NCBI RefSeq assembly: GCF_034043675.1
Contig: NZ_JAXCLA010000002.1
Span: 124,001-188,000 of the forward strand
Reading direction: 5' to 3'
Origin: KK5 sp034043675
Lineage (GTDB): Bacteria > Pseudomonadota > Gammaproteobacteria > Burkholderiales > Burkholderiaceae_C
DNA: 64,000 bases
Shown here: in pieces, positions 1 through 8,861 of the stretch
Layout: every line of letters begins with the position of its first letter
How positions within the stretch are numbered: position 1 is the first letter of the stretch
Notes under the pieces: generated by a model
The model's database searches: none
What the model saw: only the letters and a program-made list of their open reading frames with translations
Told to the model about the DNA's origin: nothing
Position numbers and translations under genes: made by a program

Positions 1-49
1 AATGATGGCGAGCGGACTCTAACCCCGATCGAACGGTTTTCAGTCCTTG

Positions 50-328
50 TCAGCTTTCCTCGCCAGCACGCTTGTCGGCCTCCGCCACCTGCACCTCGGC
101 GGCCGGCACGGCGCGGCCGGTGATCACCACCGTCGGCAGTTGCTCGACCATGGCCACGGCCCGCTCGGCCGGTGCGTGGGTGCGGAGCCCCTCGACGACC
201 ACCCGTTCCAGCTTGATCACCTCCGGCTGGGGCGTGCTGGTGAACACATTGGCCAATGCCACGCCGATCGAGGCGGCGCTGGCGACGGCGATGACGGCGG
301 CGATCAGGGAGGTGGCGTTGGCGTTCAT
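50..328 (-). CDS. small hypothetical membrane-anchored or exported protein
   Basis: A 92-residue product that I do not recognise. The ATG at 326-328 is chosen because a GGAG Shine-Dalgarno sits 7 bases upstream; an in-frame start 60 bases earlier (388) has no such support. Residues 5-28 are alanine-rich and hydrophobic (SLIAAVIAVASAASIGVALA), like a signal anchor or uncleaved signal peptide. The rest is a charged, valine-rich tail with two short similar stretches (VVVEGLR and VVITGRAV). It is followed by the window edge on its 3' side and preceded by a 130-base gap before the hydrolase gene on the same strand, so it is probably not part of that operon. No function can be given. Confidence 0.55.
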   Translation of the reverse strand: MNANATSLIAAVIAVASAASIGVALANVFTSTPQPEVIKLERVVVEGLRTHAPAERAVAMVEQLPTVVITGRAVPAAEVQVAEADKRAGEES

Positions 329-458
329 GGTGGGCTCCGGTTTCGGGGACGACTGGAATTGATCCAGTGATTGCAGTGTCTGCATCACGCCCCGCCCTCG
401 CCAGCGCCGCGCGACGAAACGCCGCTTCGGCTGCGCCAGATGCCGTAAAGGCTGACCG

Positions 459-2033
459 TTAGCAGCCGGCCACGGTCATCGCCACCCCGTCGCTGCGCGG
501 ATCGTGGGCGCCTTGCAGCGTGCCGTCTTCGCCGATGGCGATCGCGCCCGGCTGCCCCATCAGCGGGCTGCGGCGCCCGACCAGCGCCAGCTCATGTCCC
601 CGGCGCCGTAGCTCGGCCGCGACCTCCGGTCCCACGTCCTCCTCCAGCTTCAGCGAATCCTGGCTGTCGGAGAAGGTCCGGCCGAGCAGGAAGCGCGGCG
701 CGGCCAGCGCCGCCGGCGGGTCCATGCGGTGGTCGATCAGCCGCGTCAGCACGGCCGCCAGCGTCTGCGGCTGGCCGTCCGCCCCCTGGGTGCCGTAGAG
801 CAGCCGCACCTTGCCGTCGCGGCGGTAGATGCCGGGGTTCAGCGTGTGGAATGGCCGCTTGCCCGGCGCGAGCGCGTTGGGATGCGCGGGGTTCGGGGAG
901 AAGGCTGCCCCGCGGTTGTGCCACAGCAGGCCGGTGTCGCCGGCCATCACGCCGCTGCCCCAGTCGTAGTAGATCGTCGCGAGCAGCGAGACGCTGTTGC
1001 CGGCCGCATCGGCGGCACCCACGTAGACCGTGTCGCCGTGCTGGTGGACCTGGGGCCAGGGCAGCGCTCGGTCCATGCGGATGGCCGCCGCGCGGCGGTC
1101 CAGGTGGCTGTCCGACAGCAGTTGCGCCACCGGCACCTCTGCATGTTCGGGATCGGCCAGCCAGCGATTGCGGTCGATGAAGGCCTGCTTCACCGCCTCG
1201 ACCAGCAGGTGGTAGTGATCGGCGCCGCCCTGAGGCAGCGCCGCAAGCTCGAAGCGTTCGAGCACACCCATGATCTCCAGCGTCGTCAAGCCCTGCGTCG
1301 GCGGCCGGTGGGCCAGCAGTTCGCCGCCGCGGTAGCGCACGGCCAACGGCTGCTCCAGGCGCGCCCGCGTGCGCCCCAGGTCGGCGAGGCCCAGTGGCGA
1401 GCCGGCTTCGCGAAGCCCGGCAGCGATGCGCGCGGCGAGCCGGCCCTCGTAGAAATCTCGGGCACCACGCTCGGCGAGCGTCTCCAGGGTGCCGGTCAGT
1501 AACGGGTTATGTGGACGGATGAAGCCGGCGGGCGGCACCTCGCCCCGGTGCAGCGCGGCCGGAAAGACACCGGTCAGTTCGGCAGCGTCGCGCAAGCGGA
1601 AGTCCAGCCAGAAGCGCTCGGACGCCGTGATCTCGAAACCGTCGCGGGCCAGTGCAATCGCCGGCGCCAGCAGTTCAGCCCAGCTCCTGCGCCCGCCCCG
1701 CTCGGCGCGGCTGATGAGCCAGGCTTGGTGCAGCGCATCGACGGCCCCGGCCGAGGTCAGCGCCGAACGCGGGCCGCGCACGGGGATCGCGCCGCTGCCG
1801 TAGCCACCCAGCTCCGCGGCGGCCTGGCCGATGCCCGAGATCGCCTGCACGCCGCCCTTCGCATCGCCGATCAGCAGGAAGGCGTCGCCGCCCAGGCCGC
1901 AAAAGTGCGGCATCGTCACGCACAGGCTGAGCACGGTGGCGATGGCCGCCTCGATCGCGTTGCCGCCCTGGGCCAGCAGATTCGCGCCGCAGCGCGTGGC
2001 CACGGCGTGCGGGCTGGTGACGATGCCCTTCAT
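459..2033 (-). CDS. gamma-glutamyltransferase-family Ntn hydrolase (possible oxamate amidohydrolase-like)
   Basis: A 524-residue member of the gamma-glutamyltransferase superfamily, enzymes made as one chain that self-cleaves before a catalytic threonine. The N-terminal half carries the family pattern (GNAIEAAIAT near 24-33, GLGGDAF near 46-52). The likely nucleophile is Thr335 in HGDTVYVGAAD, followed by NSVSLL and a GSGVM segment. No signal peptide is seen, unlike periplasmic GGTs, which suggests a cytoplasmic amidase. The ATG at 2031-2033 overlaps the stop of the upstream deacetylase gene (ATGA); the longer reading frame upstream is only out-of-frame deacetylase sequence. Members of this family include HpxW oxamate amidohydrolase of ureide degradation. 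The pairing with a PuuE-type protein and a racemase-family protein makes an amide or ureide substrate plausible, but that is inference. Confidence 0.85.
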   Translation of the reverse strand: MKGIVTSPHAVATRCGANLLAQGGNAIEAAIATVLSLCVTMPHFCGLGGDAFLLIGDAKGGVQAISGIGQAAAELGGYGSGAIPVRGPRSALTSAGAVDALHQAWLISRAERGGRRSWAELLAPAIALARDGFEITASERFWLDFRLRDAAELTGVFPAALHRGEVPPAGFIRPHNPLLTGTLETLAERGARDFYEGRLAARIAAGLREAGSPLGLADLGRTRARLEQPLAVRYRGGELLAHRPPTQGLTTLEIMGVLERFELAALPQGGADHYHLLVEAVKQAFIDRNRWLADPEHAEVPVAQLLSDSHLDRRAAAIRMDRALPWPQVHQHGDTVYVGAADAAGNSVSLLATIYYDWGSGVMAGDTGLLWHNRGAAFSPNPAHPNALAPGKRPFHTLNPGIYRRDGKVRLLYGTQGADGQPQTLAAVLTRLIDHRMDPPAALAAPRFLLGRTFSDSQDSLKLEEDVGPEVAAELRRRGHELALVGRRSPLMGQPGAIAIGEDGTLQGAHDPRSDGVAMTVAGC

Positions 2034-2932
2034 GGCTGCGCCGGGGCCAGGCCTTGCGCGTGCGCGCAGATCGCGCCCGGTGTCGTGATCCACAGCTCGT
2101 CGCGCCGTTCGACGATGTGCCGCAGCGCGCGCCGCAGGTGGCGCAGCCGGTGCGGCTGGCCGACGATGTACGGGTGCAGCGCGATGCCCATCACCAGGCT
2201 CTGGCCGGCACTCTGCGCCAGCATCTCTTCGAAGTGGTCGATGATCAGTTCGGCGAAGGCGGGGCCCTCCATCTGGCGCCCCATGATCATCGGGATGTCG
2301 TTCAGCTCCTGCGGGTAGGGCACGGACCAGAGCGTGCGGCCGCTGCGCGTGCGCATCGGCACCGGCCGGTCGTCGTGGCACCAGTTGAGCGTGTAGTCGT
2401 AGCCTGTCTCCGCCAGCAGGTCCGGCGTCAGCGGGCTCTCCGATATCCAGGGCGAAAGCCACCCGCCCGGCAGCCGCCCGCCCTGCAGAGCGGCCAGCCG
2501 CTCGCGGCAGCCGGCCAGCAGCGCACGCTCGTCCTGCTCGCCCAGGTCCGACTGACGGAAGGAATTGCTGTGCCCGTGGCCCACCAGTTCGTCCCCCCGT
2601 TCCACCACCGCCTTCAATAGTTCCGGGCAATGGTCGACCAGCGCCGTGTTGACCAGCGCCGCAGCCGGCAGGCTCAGCGTGTCGAACAGTTCCAGGCAGC
2701 GCCAGGCGCCGACGCGATTGCCGTATTCGCGCCAGCTGTAGTTCAGCACGTCCGGCTGCGGCGAGGCGGGGCCGATACCGGCACCTAGACCCTGGCCGAA
2801 GGCGAAGTGCTCCAGGTTGAAGCCGATGTAGACGGCGAGCCGCCGGCCGCCGGGCCAATGGAAGTCCGGCCGTGCGCCGATCGCGCGGTAAGGGAAGCGG
2901 TCGTTATCGGGAACAGGGGCGAAGGCGCTCAT
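2030..2932 (-). CDS. polysaccharide deacetylase family protein, PuuE/allantoinase-like
   Basis: A 300-residue NodB-fold hydrolase. The segment EYGNRVGAWRCLELFD (about 70-85), the HGHSNS motif (about 138-143) and the closing HPYIVGQP segment match the PuuE-type branch of the polysaccharide deacetylase family, which includes metal-independent allantoinase, rather than chitin deacetylases; it lacks a signal peptide. It is the first gene of a two-gene operon with the GGT-family hydrolase (4-base overlap) and is divergent from the ABC transporter operon across a 185-base intergenic region. The likely role is hydrolysis of a cyclic or acyl amide in the cytoplasm. The exact substrate is unknown; annotation as a generic deacetylase would also be defensible. 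Confidence 0.8.
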   Translation of the reverse strand: MSAFAPVPDNDRFPYRAIGARPDFHWPGGRRLAVYIGFNLEHFAFGQGLGAGIGPASPQPDVLNYSWREYGNRVGAWRCLELFDTLSLPAAALVNTALVDHCPELLKAVVERGDELVGHGHSNSFRQSDLGEQDERALLAGCRERLAALQGGRLPGGWLSPWISESPLTPDLLAETGYDYTLNWCHDDRPVPMRTRSGRTLWSVPYPQELNDIPMIMGRQMEGPAFAELIIDHFEEMLAQSAGQSLVMGIALHPYIVGQPHRLRHLRRALRHIVERRDELWITTPGAICAHAQGLAPAQP

Positions 2933-3048
2933 CGCCGGTGCTTCGCAGGTTCCGTTCCATCGGCACGGCGCGGCGGCGAGTGCGCCAGCGCACCAGTTGC
3001 GCGCGGACCATGCGCGCGCGGCGGGCCGCGGCGCCCAATCTCAGTGCA

Positions 3049-3083
3049 ATGCGTACATTCGAAACGCTCGATTGCATACAAAT
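3049..3083. promoter_or_regulatory. paired operator-like motifs (candidate GntR sites)
   Basis: Two similar motifs, GCGTACA at 3051-3057 and GCATACA at 3074-3080, lie 23 bases apart, close to two helical turns. Each is embedded in similar flanks (ATGCGTACATTCGA and TTGCATACAAATCGA). The second contains the imperfect palindrome TTGCATACAA, the style of site bound by GntR-family repressors. A GntR/FCD regulator is encoded in the transporter operon (7392-8060), so autoregulation of both divergent arms is a reasonable inference. Confidence 0.4.
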
Positions 3084-3085
3084 CG

Positions 3086-3103
3086 ATTGGCACGGCGCTT
3101 GCG
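3086..3103 (+). promoter_or_regulatory. candidate sigma-54 promoter for the ABC transporter operon
   Basis: TTGGCACG at 3087-3094, then GCGC, then TTGC at 3099-3102. The GG (3089-3090) and GC (3101-3102) dinucleotides are separated by exactly 10 bases, as required for RpoN -24/-12 promoters. The predicted start of transcription is about 3113-3114, only 4-5 bases before the ATG at 3118, so the transcript would be almost leaderless unless translation begins elsewhere. Nitrogen-responsive RpoN control would fit a nitrogen-scavenging locus. No enhancer-binding-protein gene is in the window. Confidence 0.45.
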
Positions 3104-3117
3104 ACACCGCCTGCCAT

Positions 3118-4164
<1,047 letters not shown>

Positions 4165-4192
4165 CCTTCCATCCACACGGAGCCCGCCTGCC

Positions 4193-5449
4193 ATGAACGA
4201 TCACGACAACAACACCCGCCGCACGCTGCTGAAAGGCACGGCCGGCATCCTCGCCGCCGGCATGTTCCCGGCCATCCACGCGCAGGAGAAGGTGGTGCTG
4301 CGCTACATCGGCACGGCGGTGAACCAGGACAAGCAGATCGCCGAGAAGTTCAAGGCCGACACCGGCATCGAGATCCAGTACGTGGCGCTGACGACCGACG
4401 ACGTCACCAAGCGCGCCGTCACCGCGCCGAACAGCTTCGACCTGATCGACACCGAGTACTTCTCGCTGAAGAACATCGTGCCCACCGGCAATCTGAAGGG
4501 CATCGACACGAAGAGGATCAAGAACGCCGACAAGATCACCCCGCTGTTCACCAAGGGCGAGGTGGCGGGCAAGAAGGTCGGCGACCAGGGCACCGCGCCG
4601 AAGAAGACCATCTTCCTCGAAGGCGAGAAGAGCAAGGTGTTCGCGAAGGCGCCGACGCAGTACATGTCGCTGATCCCGACCGTCTACAACGCCGACACGC
4701 TGGGCATCCGCCCGGACCTGATCAAGCGCCCGATCTCTTCCTGGGCCGAACTGCTGAACCCGGAGTTCAAGGGCAAGGCCGCGATCCTGAACATTCCGTC
4801 GATCGGCATCATGGACGCAGCGATGGTCGTCGAGGCGATGGGCCTCTACAAGTATCCCGACAAGGGGAACATGACGAAGAAGGAGATCGACCTCACGATC
4901 AAGACCCTGATCGAGGCCAAGAAACAGGGCCAGTTCCGCAGCCTGTGGAAGGACTTCAACGAGTCGGTCAACCTGATGGCCTCGGGCGAAGTGGTGATCC
5001 AGTCGATGTGGTCGCCGGCCGTCACCGCCGTGCGCACCAAGGGCATCGCCTGCACCTTCCAGCCGCTGAAGGAAGGCTATCGCGCCTGGGCCTCGGGCTT
5101 CGGCCTGCCGGCCACGCTGTCGGGGAAGAAGCTCGATGGCGCCTACGAATTCATCAACTGGTTCCTCGACGGCTGGGCCGGCGCCTACCTGAACCGCCAG
5201 GGCTACTACAGCGCCGTGCTCGACACCGCCAAGGCCAAGATGGAAGCCTACGAGTGGGACTACTGGATGGGCGGCAAGCCCGCCGCGCAGGACATCAAGA
5301 GCCCGCACGGTGACCTGCTCGCGAAGAAGGGCGAAGTGCGCGACGGCGGCTCCTACGAGGCGCGCATGGGCGGCATCGCCTGCTGGAACGCCGTGATGGA
5401 TGAGAACGCCTACATGGTCCAGAAGTGGAATGAATTCGTCGCAGCATAA
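4193..5449 (+). CDS. ABC transporter substrate-binding protein with Tat-type signal
   Basis: A 418-residue periplasmic solute-binding protein of the PotD/family-1 extracellular type. The N-terminus has a twin-arginine pattern (TRRTLLKG at about 8-15), a hydrophobic stretch and a probable AxA cleavage site (IHAQ, about 30), so export by Tat is likely. It lies directly after the ATPase gene and before the two permeases. It determines transporter specificity; the ligand cannot be read from sequence, and the polyamine resemblance is only at family level. A strong palindromic element follows the stop codon, probably reducing downstream expression relative to this abundant component. Confidence 0.88.
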   Translation: MNDHDNNTRRTLLKGTAGILAAGMFPAIHAQEKVVLRYIGTAVNQDKQIAEKFKADTGIEIQYVALTTDDVTKRAVTAPNSFDLIDTEYFSLKNIVPTGNLKGIDTKRIKNADKITPLFTKGEVAGKKVGDQGTAPKKTIFLEGEKSKVFAKAPTQYMSLIPTVYNADTLGIRPDLIKRPISSWAELLNPEFKGKAAILNIPSIGIMDAAMVVEAMGLYKYPDKGNMTKKEIDLTIKTLIEAKKQGQFRSLWKDFNESVNLMASGEVVIQSMWSPAVTAVRTKGIACTFQPLKEGYRAWASGFGLPATLSGKKLDGAYEFINWFLDGWAGAYLNRQGYYSAVLDTAKAKMEAYEWDYWMGGKPAAQDIKSPHGDLLAKKGEVRDGGSYEARMGGIACWNAVMDENAYMVQKWNEFVAA

Positions 5450-5457
5450 ACATGGAG

Positions 5458-5546
5458 CCCCTCGTCCAGCCTTGCCCCGCTGAACGCGGGCAAGTCTGGC
5501 CGGTCCCCCGAGGGGACGGCGAGGCTCGCGGCGTCGAGCCGCGAGC
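5458..5546. repeat. intercistronic palindromic element (two strong stem-loops)
   Basis: Between the binding-protein and permease genes. The first dyad has nested arms CCCCTCG/CGAGGGG (5458-5464/5509-5515), CCAG/CTGG (5466-5469/5496-5499) and CTTGCCC/GGGCAAG (5471-5477/5488-5494). The second is a perfect 9-bp stem GCTCGCGGC/GCCGCGAGC (5524-5532/5538-5546) with a 5-base loop. No T-run follows, so it looks more like a REP-type mRNA-stabilising or attenuating repeat than a terminator. The remaining bases to 5618 are GC-rich without a gene; short frames across the element are not convincing proteins. Confidence 0.7.
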
Positions 5547-5618
5547 ACCTCGCCATGTGGGCCGGCTTGGGAGCGGCCCGGCGCTCGGCCCGCCAACGCA
5601 ACATCACGGACGACTGAC

Positions 5619-6521
5619 TTGACGACGCTAACGCGCAAACCGAGCGGCAGAGGCATAGCGGCCTGGTGGCAGGCCCTGCCCCTCACCGCCGTCTTCGCCC
5701 TCTTCTTCCTGCTGCCGCTGGCCCTGGTGCTGATGGTGTCTTTCTGGGACTACAACCAGTACGAGATGCTGCCCGGCTTCACACTGAAGAACTACCTGAA
5801 CGTGTTCGAGGGCTGCCTGGGAGGCGGCGACGGCGGGGACATGTGCGTCACCTTCAAGACCTATCTGTCGACACTGAAGTTCGGCGTGATGGTCTGGGCC
5901 TTGACGCTGGTGATCGGCTTCACCGTCTCCTACTTCCTTGCCTTCCATGTGCGCTCGACCGGCGCGCAGGTCGTGCTGTTCGTGATCTGCACGATCCCGT
6001 TCTGGACCTCCAACGTGATCCGCATGATCGCCTGGGTGCCGCTGCTGGGCCGCCACGGCCTGGTCAACGACGTGCTGCAGCAGCTGGGGCTGGTGCAGCA
6101 GCCAATCGAATGGCTGCTGTTCTCGAGCTTCTCGGTGGTGCTGGCCTTCGTGCACCTGTTCACCACCTTCATGATCGTGCCGATCTTCAACTCGATGATG
6201 CGCATCGACCGCAGCCTGCTCGAAGCCGCGGCGGACAGCGGCGCCAGCGCCTGGCAGACGCTGTGGAACGTGATCGTGCCGCTCAGCCGCACCGGCATCA
6301 TCATCGGTTCGATCTTCGTCATCACCATCGTGATGGGCGACTTCGTGACCATCGGCGTGATGGGCGGCCAGCAGATCGCCTCGGTCGGCAAGATCATCCA
6401 GGTGCAGACGTCCTACCTGCAGTTCCCGCTGGCGGCCGCCAACGCGGTGATCCTGCTGAGCGTGGTGCTGATGATCATCTGGGCGCTGACGCGGATGGTC
6501 GACATCCGCAGGGAGCTCTGA
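5619..6521 (+). CDS. ABC transporter permease (PotB-like)
   Basis: A 300-residue inner-membrane permease with about six hydrophobic segments, the first at about 17-42. The cytoplasmic EAA loop (EAAADSGASAWQTLWNVIVP, about 202-221) contacts the ATPase. Translation appears to begin at TTG (5619-5621); no ATG or GTG with better context lies near the start of the conserved fold and the Shine-Dalgarno is weak, consistent with low-level production of a membrane subunit. The gene lies 170 bases after the binding-protein gene, the space being filled by the palindromic element, and is followed 2 bases later by the second permease. Confidence 0.88.
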   Translation: MTTLTRKPSGRGIAAWWQALPLTAVFALFFLLPLALVLMVSFWDYNQYEMLPGFTLKNYLNVFEGCLGGGDGGDMCVTFKTYLSTLKFGVMVWALTLVIGFTVSYFLAFHVRSTGAQVVLFVICTIPFWTSNVIRMIAWVPLLGRHGLVNDVLQQLGLVQQPIEWLLFSSFSVVLAFVHLFTTFMIVPIFNSMMRIDRSLLEAAADSGASAWQTLWNVIVPLSRTGIIIGSIFVITIVMGDFVTIGVMGGQQIASVGKIIQVQTSYLQFPLAAANAVILLSVVLMIIWALTRMVDIRREL

Positions 6522-6523
6522 CG

Positions 6524-7399
6524 ATGAAGGACGGCAAGCGCGGCGCGGGCTTCCTGCTGCTGGCAATCTTCTTCGCGGCCTACGTGCTGTTCCTGTACGG
6601 GCCGATGCTGGTCATCGTGGTGCTGAGCTTCCAGGGGCCCGAGGGCGGGCTCACCTTCCCGATGCGCGGCTGGTCGACGCACTGGTTCCATCAACTGGCC
6701 GAGGGCCTGGGCACCGTGGACATCAGCGCGGCGCTGCTGCGCTCGCTGGGCGTGGGCGCGGCCGTGATGGCGCTGACGGTGCTGCTGTCGGTGCTGGCGG
6801 GCCTGGCCTTCCGCAAGAAGCTGCGCGGCGGCAGTGTGCTGTTCTTCATCGTCGTGGCCAGCCTGATCATGCCGTCGATCATCGTGTCGCTGGGCATCGG
6901 GCTGGAGTTCCGCCTGCTGGACGGCGCCGTCAAGAAACTGCTGGAGCAATGGGGTTGGCAGGAGACGCTGGACAACTACGGCAGCGCCTTGGGCCTCTAC
7001 ACCTCGGTGCTCGGCGCACACCTGAGCTGGACCCTGCCCTTCGGGCTGCTGATCATGTTCGCCGTCTTCAACCGTTTCAATCGCAGCTACGAGGAAGCAG
7101 CGCGTGACCTCGGCGCCACGCCCTGGCAGAGCTTCCGCCACGTGGTGCTGCCGCTGATCGCGCCCTCGGTCGTCGGCATCGGCATGTTCGGCTTCACGCT
7201 GAGCTGGGACGAGATCGCCCGCAGCTCGCAGGCGATCGGCGACGTCAACACGCTGCCACTGGAACTGCAGGGACTCACCACCACCGTGACCACGCCGGCG
7301 ATCTATGCGCTGGGCACCCTGATCCTGCTCGTCTCCTTCGTCGTGATGGGGCTGGCGGTGGGCTTGTCGGCACTGCTCAACAGGCGGCGCCGTGCTTGA
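6524..7399 (+). CDS. ABC transporter permease (PotC-like)
   Basis: A 291-residue second permease subunit, paired with the gene just upstream (2 bases between stop and ATG). It has about six membrane segments and the EAA loop EEAARDLGATPWQSFRHVVL at about 189-208. The ATG at 6524 is used; the much longer in-frame extension upstream is a shadow of the first permease. Its 3' end overlaps the GTG start of the GntR regulator by 8 bases, indicating one transcript. Together with 3118, 4193 and 5619 it completes a PotABCD-type importer. Confidence 0.88.
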   Translation: MKDGKRGAGFLLLAIFFAAYVLFLYGPMLVIVVLSFQGPEGGLTFPMRGWSTHWFHQLAEGLGTVDISAALLRSLGVGAAVMALTVLLSVLAGLAFRKKLRGGSVLFFIVVASLIMPSIIVSLGIGLEFRLLDGAVKKLLEQWGWQETLDNYGSALGLYTSVLGAHLSWTLPFGLLIMFAVFNRFNRSYEEAARDLGATPWQSFRHVVLPLIAPSVVGIGMFGFTLSWDEIARSSQAIGDVNTLPLELQGLTTTVTTPAIYALGTLILLVSFVVMGLAVGLSALLNRRRRA

Positions 7400-8060
7400 A
7401 GACGAGATCTACGAGCGGATGGTCGACACCATCCGCAACCACCGGCTGCCGCCCGGCACCAAGCTCGTCGAGGACAGGCTGGCCACGGCCTTCGGCGTCT
7501 CGCGCACGCGCATCCGGCCGGTGCTGGTGCGGCTGGCGAACGAGCGCATCGTCACGATGGCCCTGAACCGAGGCGCCAGCGTGGCCCAGCCCGACGAGGC
7601 GGAGGCGCGCGAGGTCTTCGAGGTGCGGCGCCTGATCGAGCCGACGCTGCTCGCGCGCTTCGTCGAACGCGCCCGGCCCGCCGACATCGCGCAGCTCGCC
7701 CGCTGCATCGCCGACGAGGAGGCTGCGCGCGCCGCCGGCGACCTGCGCCGGGCCGTGCGCTGCTCGGGCGATTTCCACCTGCTGATCGCGGCCGCCAGCG
7801 GCCAGCAGACGCTGGACCGCATCCTGCGCGAACTGGTGTCGCGCACCTCGCTGGTCCTGATGGCCTTCGCGAGCCGGCCGCAGGCCGAGGGCTGCGGTTG
7901 CACCGCTCACCGTGCGCTGCTGGCCGCGATCCGCCTGCGCGATGCCGAGGCGGCGGGGCGGCTGATGCTGGAGCACCTGGCGCAGCTCGAAGCGCAACTC
8001 CAGTTCACGCCGGAGGAGCCGGCGGCGCCGGACCTGCTGGCGCTGTTCGCCGGGGCCTGA
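7392..8060 (+). CDS. GntR family regulator, FCD (FadR) subfamily
   Basis: A 222-residue transcription factor. The N-terminal winged helix (about 1-65) includes LVEDRLATAFGVSRTRIRPVL, and the all-helical FCD ligand-binding domain spans about 75-205. It starts at GTG 7392 inside the last codons of the permease gene. Being embedded in the operon, it probably senses the imported compound or a metabolite and acts on the divergent intergenic region, where two GCRTACA-type motifs occur. FCD domains usually bind carboxylates with a metal ion; the effector here is unknown. Confidence 0.88.
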   Translation: MLEDEIYERMVDTIRNHRLPPGTKLVEDRLATAFGVSRTRIRPVLVRLANERIVTMALNRGASVAQPDEAEAREVFEVRRLIEPTLLARFVERARPADIAQLARCIADEEAARAAGDLRRAVRCSGDFHLLIAAASGQQTLDRILRELVSRTSLVLMAFASRPQAEGCGCTAHRALLAAIRLRDAEAAGRLMLEHLAQLEAQLQFTPEEPAAPDLLALFAGA

Positions 8061-8064
8061 GGCG

Positions 8065-8811
8065 ATGAGTGCCCTGCTGCTGATCAATCCGAACACCTCG
8101 TCGGCCATCAGCGAGCTGCTGCGCACGCACGCGCAGGCGGCCGCAGGGCCGGGGGTCGAGGTGCGCGTGCAGACGGCCCGCTTCGGCGCACCCTACATCG
8201 CCTGCGAGGCCAGCTACGCGGTTGCCACGCACGCCGCGCTGGACGGCTGGGCGCGCGCGCTGGTGCCCGGCGAGCGGCGCTTCGACACGGTGCTGATCGG
8301 CTGCTTCGGCGACCCCGGCCTGCACGCGCTGCGCGAGGCCGCCACGGTGCCGGTCACCGGCCTGGCCGAGGCCTCCTTCATCGCCGCGGCCCGGCTCGGA
8401 CGCTTCGCCATCGTCACCGGCGGCGAGCGCTGGAAGCCGATGCTGGAGCGCCTGGCGCTGGGCCTGGGCTTCGGTGCCGCGCTGGCCGGCGTCGAGGTGG
8501 TGACGGCCACCGGCGCGGAACTGGCCGCCGATCCGCTCATGGCGCAGGAGCTGCTGACCGAGGCCTGCGCGGCGGCGCTGCGCCGCTTCGACGGCGTGCA
8601 GTCGCTGATCCTCGGCGGCGCCGGCCTGGCGGGCCTGGCGGCGCGGATCCAGCCGGACATCGCCGTGCCGGTGATCGACAGCGTGCTCGCCGGCGTCAGC
8701 CATGCGCTGGCCCTCGCCGCGCAGCCGGCTCCCGCGCCGCAGGCACTCCCGGCCTTCGACTTCGCCTGGCGCGGCGTCTCGCCGGAACTCGGAGCCACGG
8801 GAAGGTCTTAG
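8065..8811 (+). CDS. Asp/Glu/hydantoin racemase family protein lacking the second cysteine
   Basis: A 248-residue member of the Asp/Glu/hydantoin racemase fold. The N-terminal LLINPNTS motif and the first catalytic cysteine are present (Cys80 in IGCFGDPG). In true two-base racemases a second cysteine follows in a pattern like LGCAG; here the segment is LILGGAGLAG and Gly185 occupies that position. It may therefore act as a one-cysteine isomerase or lyase, or have another activity. The gene follows the regulator by 4 bases and precedes the oxidoreductase by 50. Allantoin and hydantoin racemases belong to this family, which matters given the PuuE-like and GGT-like genes nearby. Confidence 0.8.
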   Translation: MSALLLINPNTSSAISELLRTHAQAAAGPGVEVRVQTARFGAPYIACEASYAVATHAALDGWARALVPGERRFDTVLIGCFGDPGLHALREAATVPVTGLAEASFIAAARLGRFAIVTGGERWKPMLERLALGLGFGAALAGVEVVTATGAELAADPLMAQELLTEACAAALRRFDGVQSLILGGAGLAGLAARIQPDIAVPVIDSVLAGVSHALALAAQPAPAPQALPAFDFAWRGVSPELGATGRS

Positions 8812-8861
8812 ATTCGCGCGACACTGCGGCACTCCGTTCGAGACCACAACAGGACCGCCGC

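Noticed and set aside
459..2858. A 799-codon open frame that would fuse extra sequence to the N-terminus of the GGT-family hydrolase
   Set aside because: The first 275 codons are the deacetylase gene read in another frame, rich in Arg, Ala and Gly; the hydrolase fold begins at the ATG at 2033.
5410..5607. A 65-codon minus-strand frame between binding-protein and permease genes
   Set aside because: It lies across the palindromic element and the end of the binding-protein gene and looks like a translated repeat rather than a protein.
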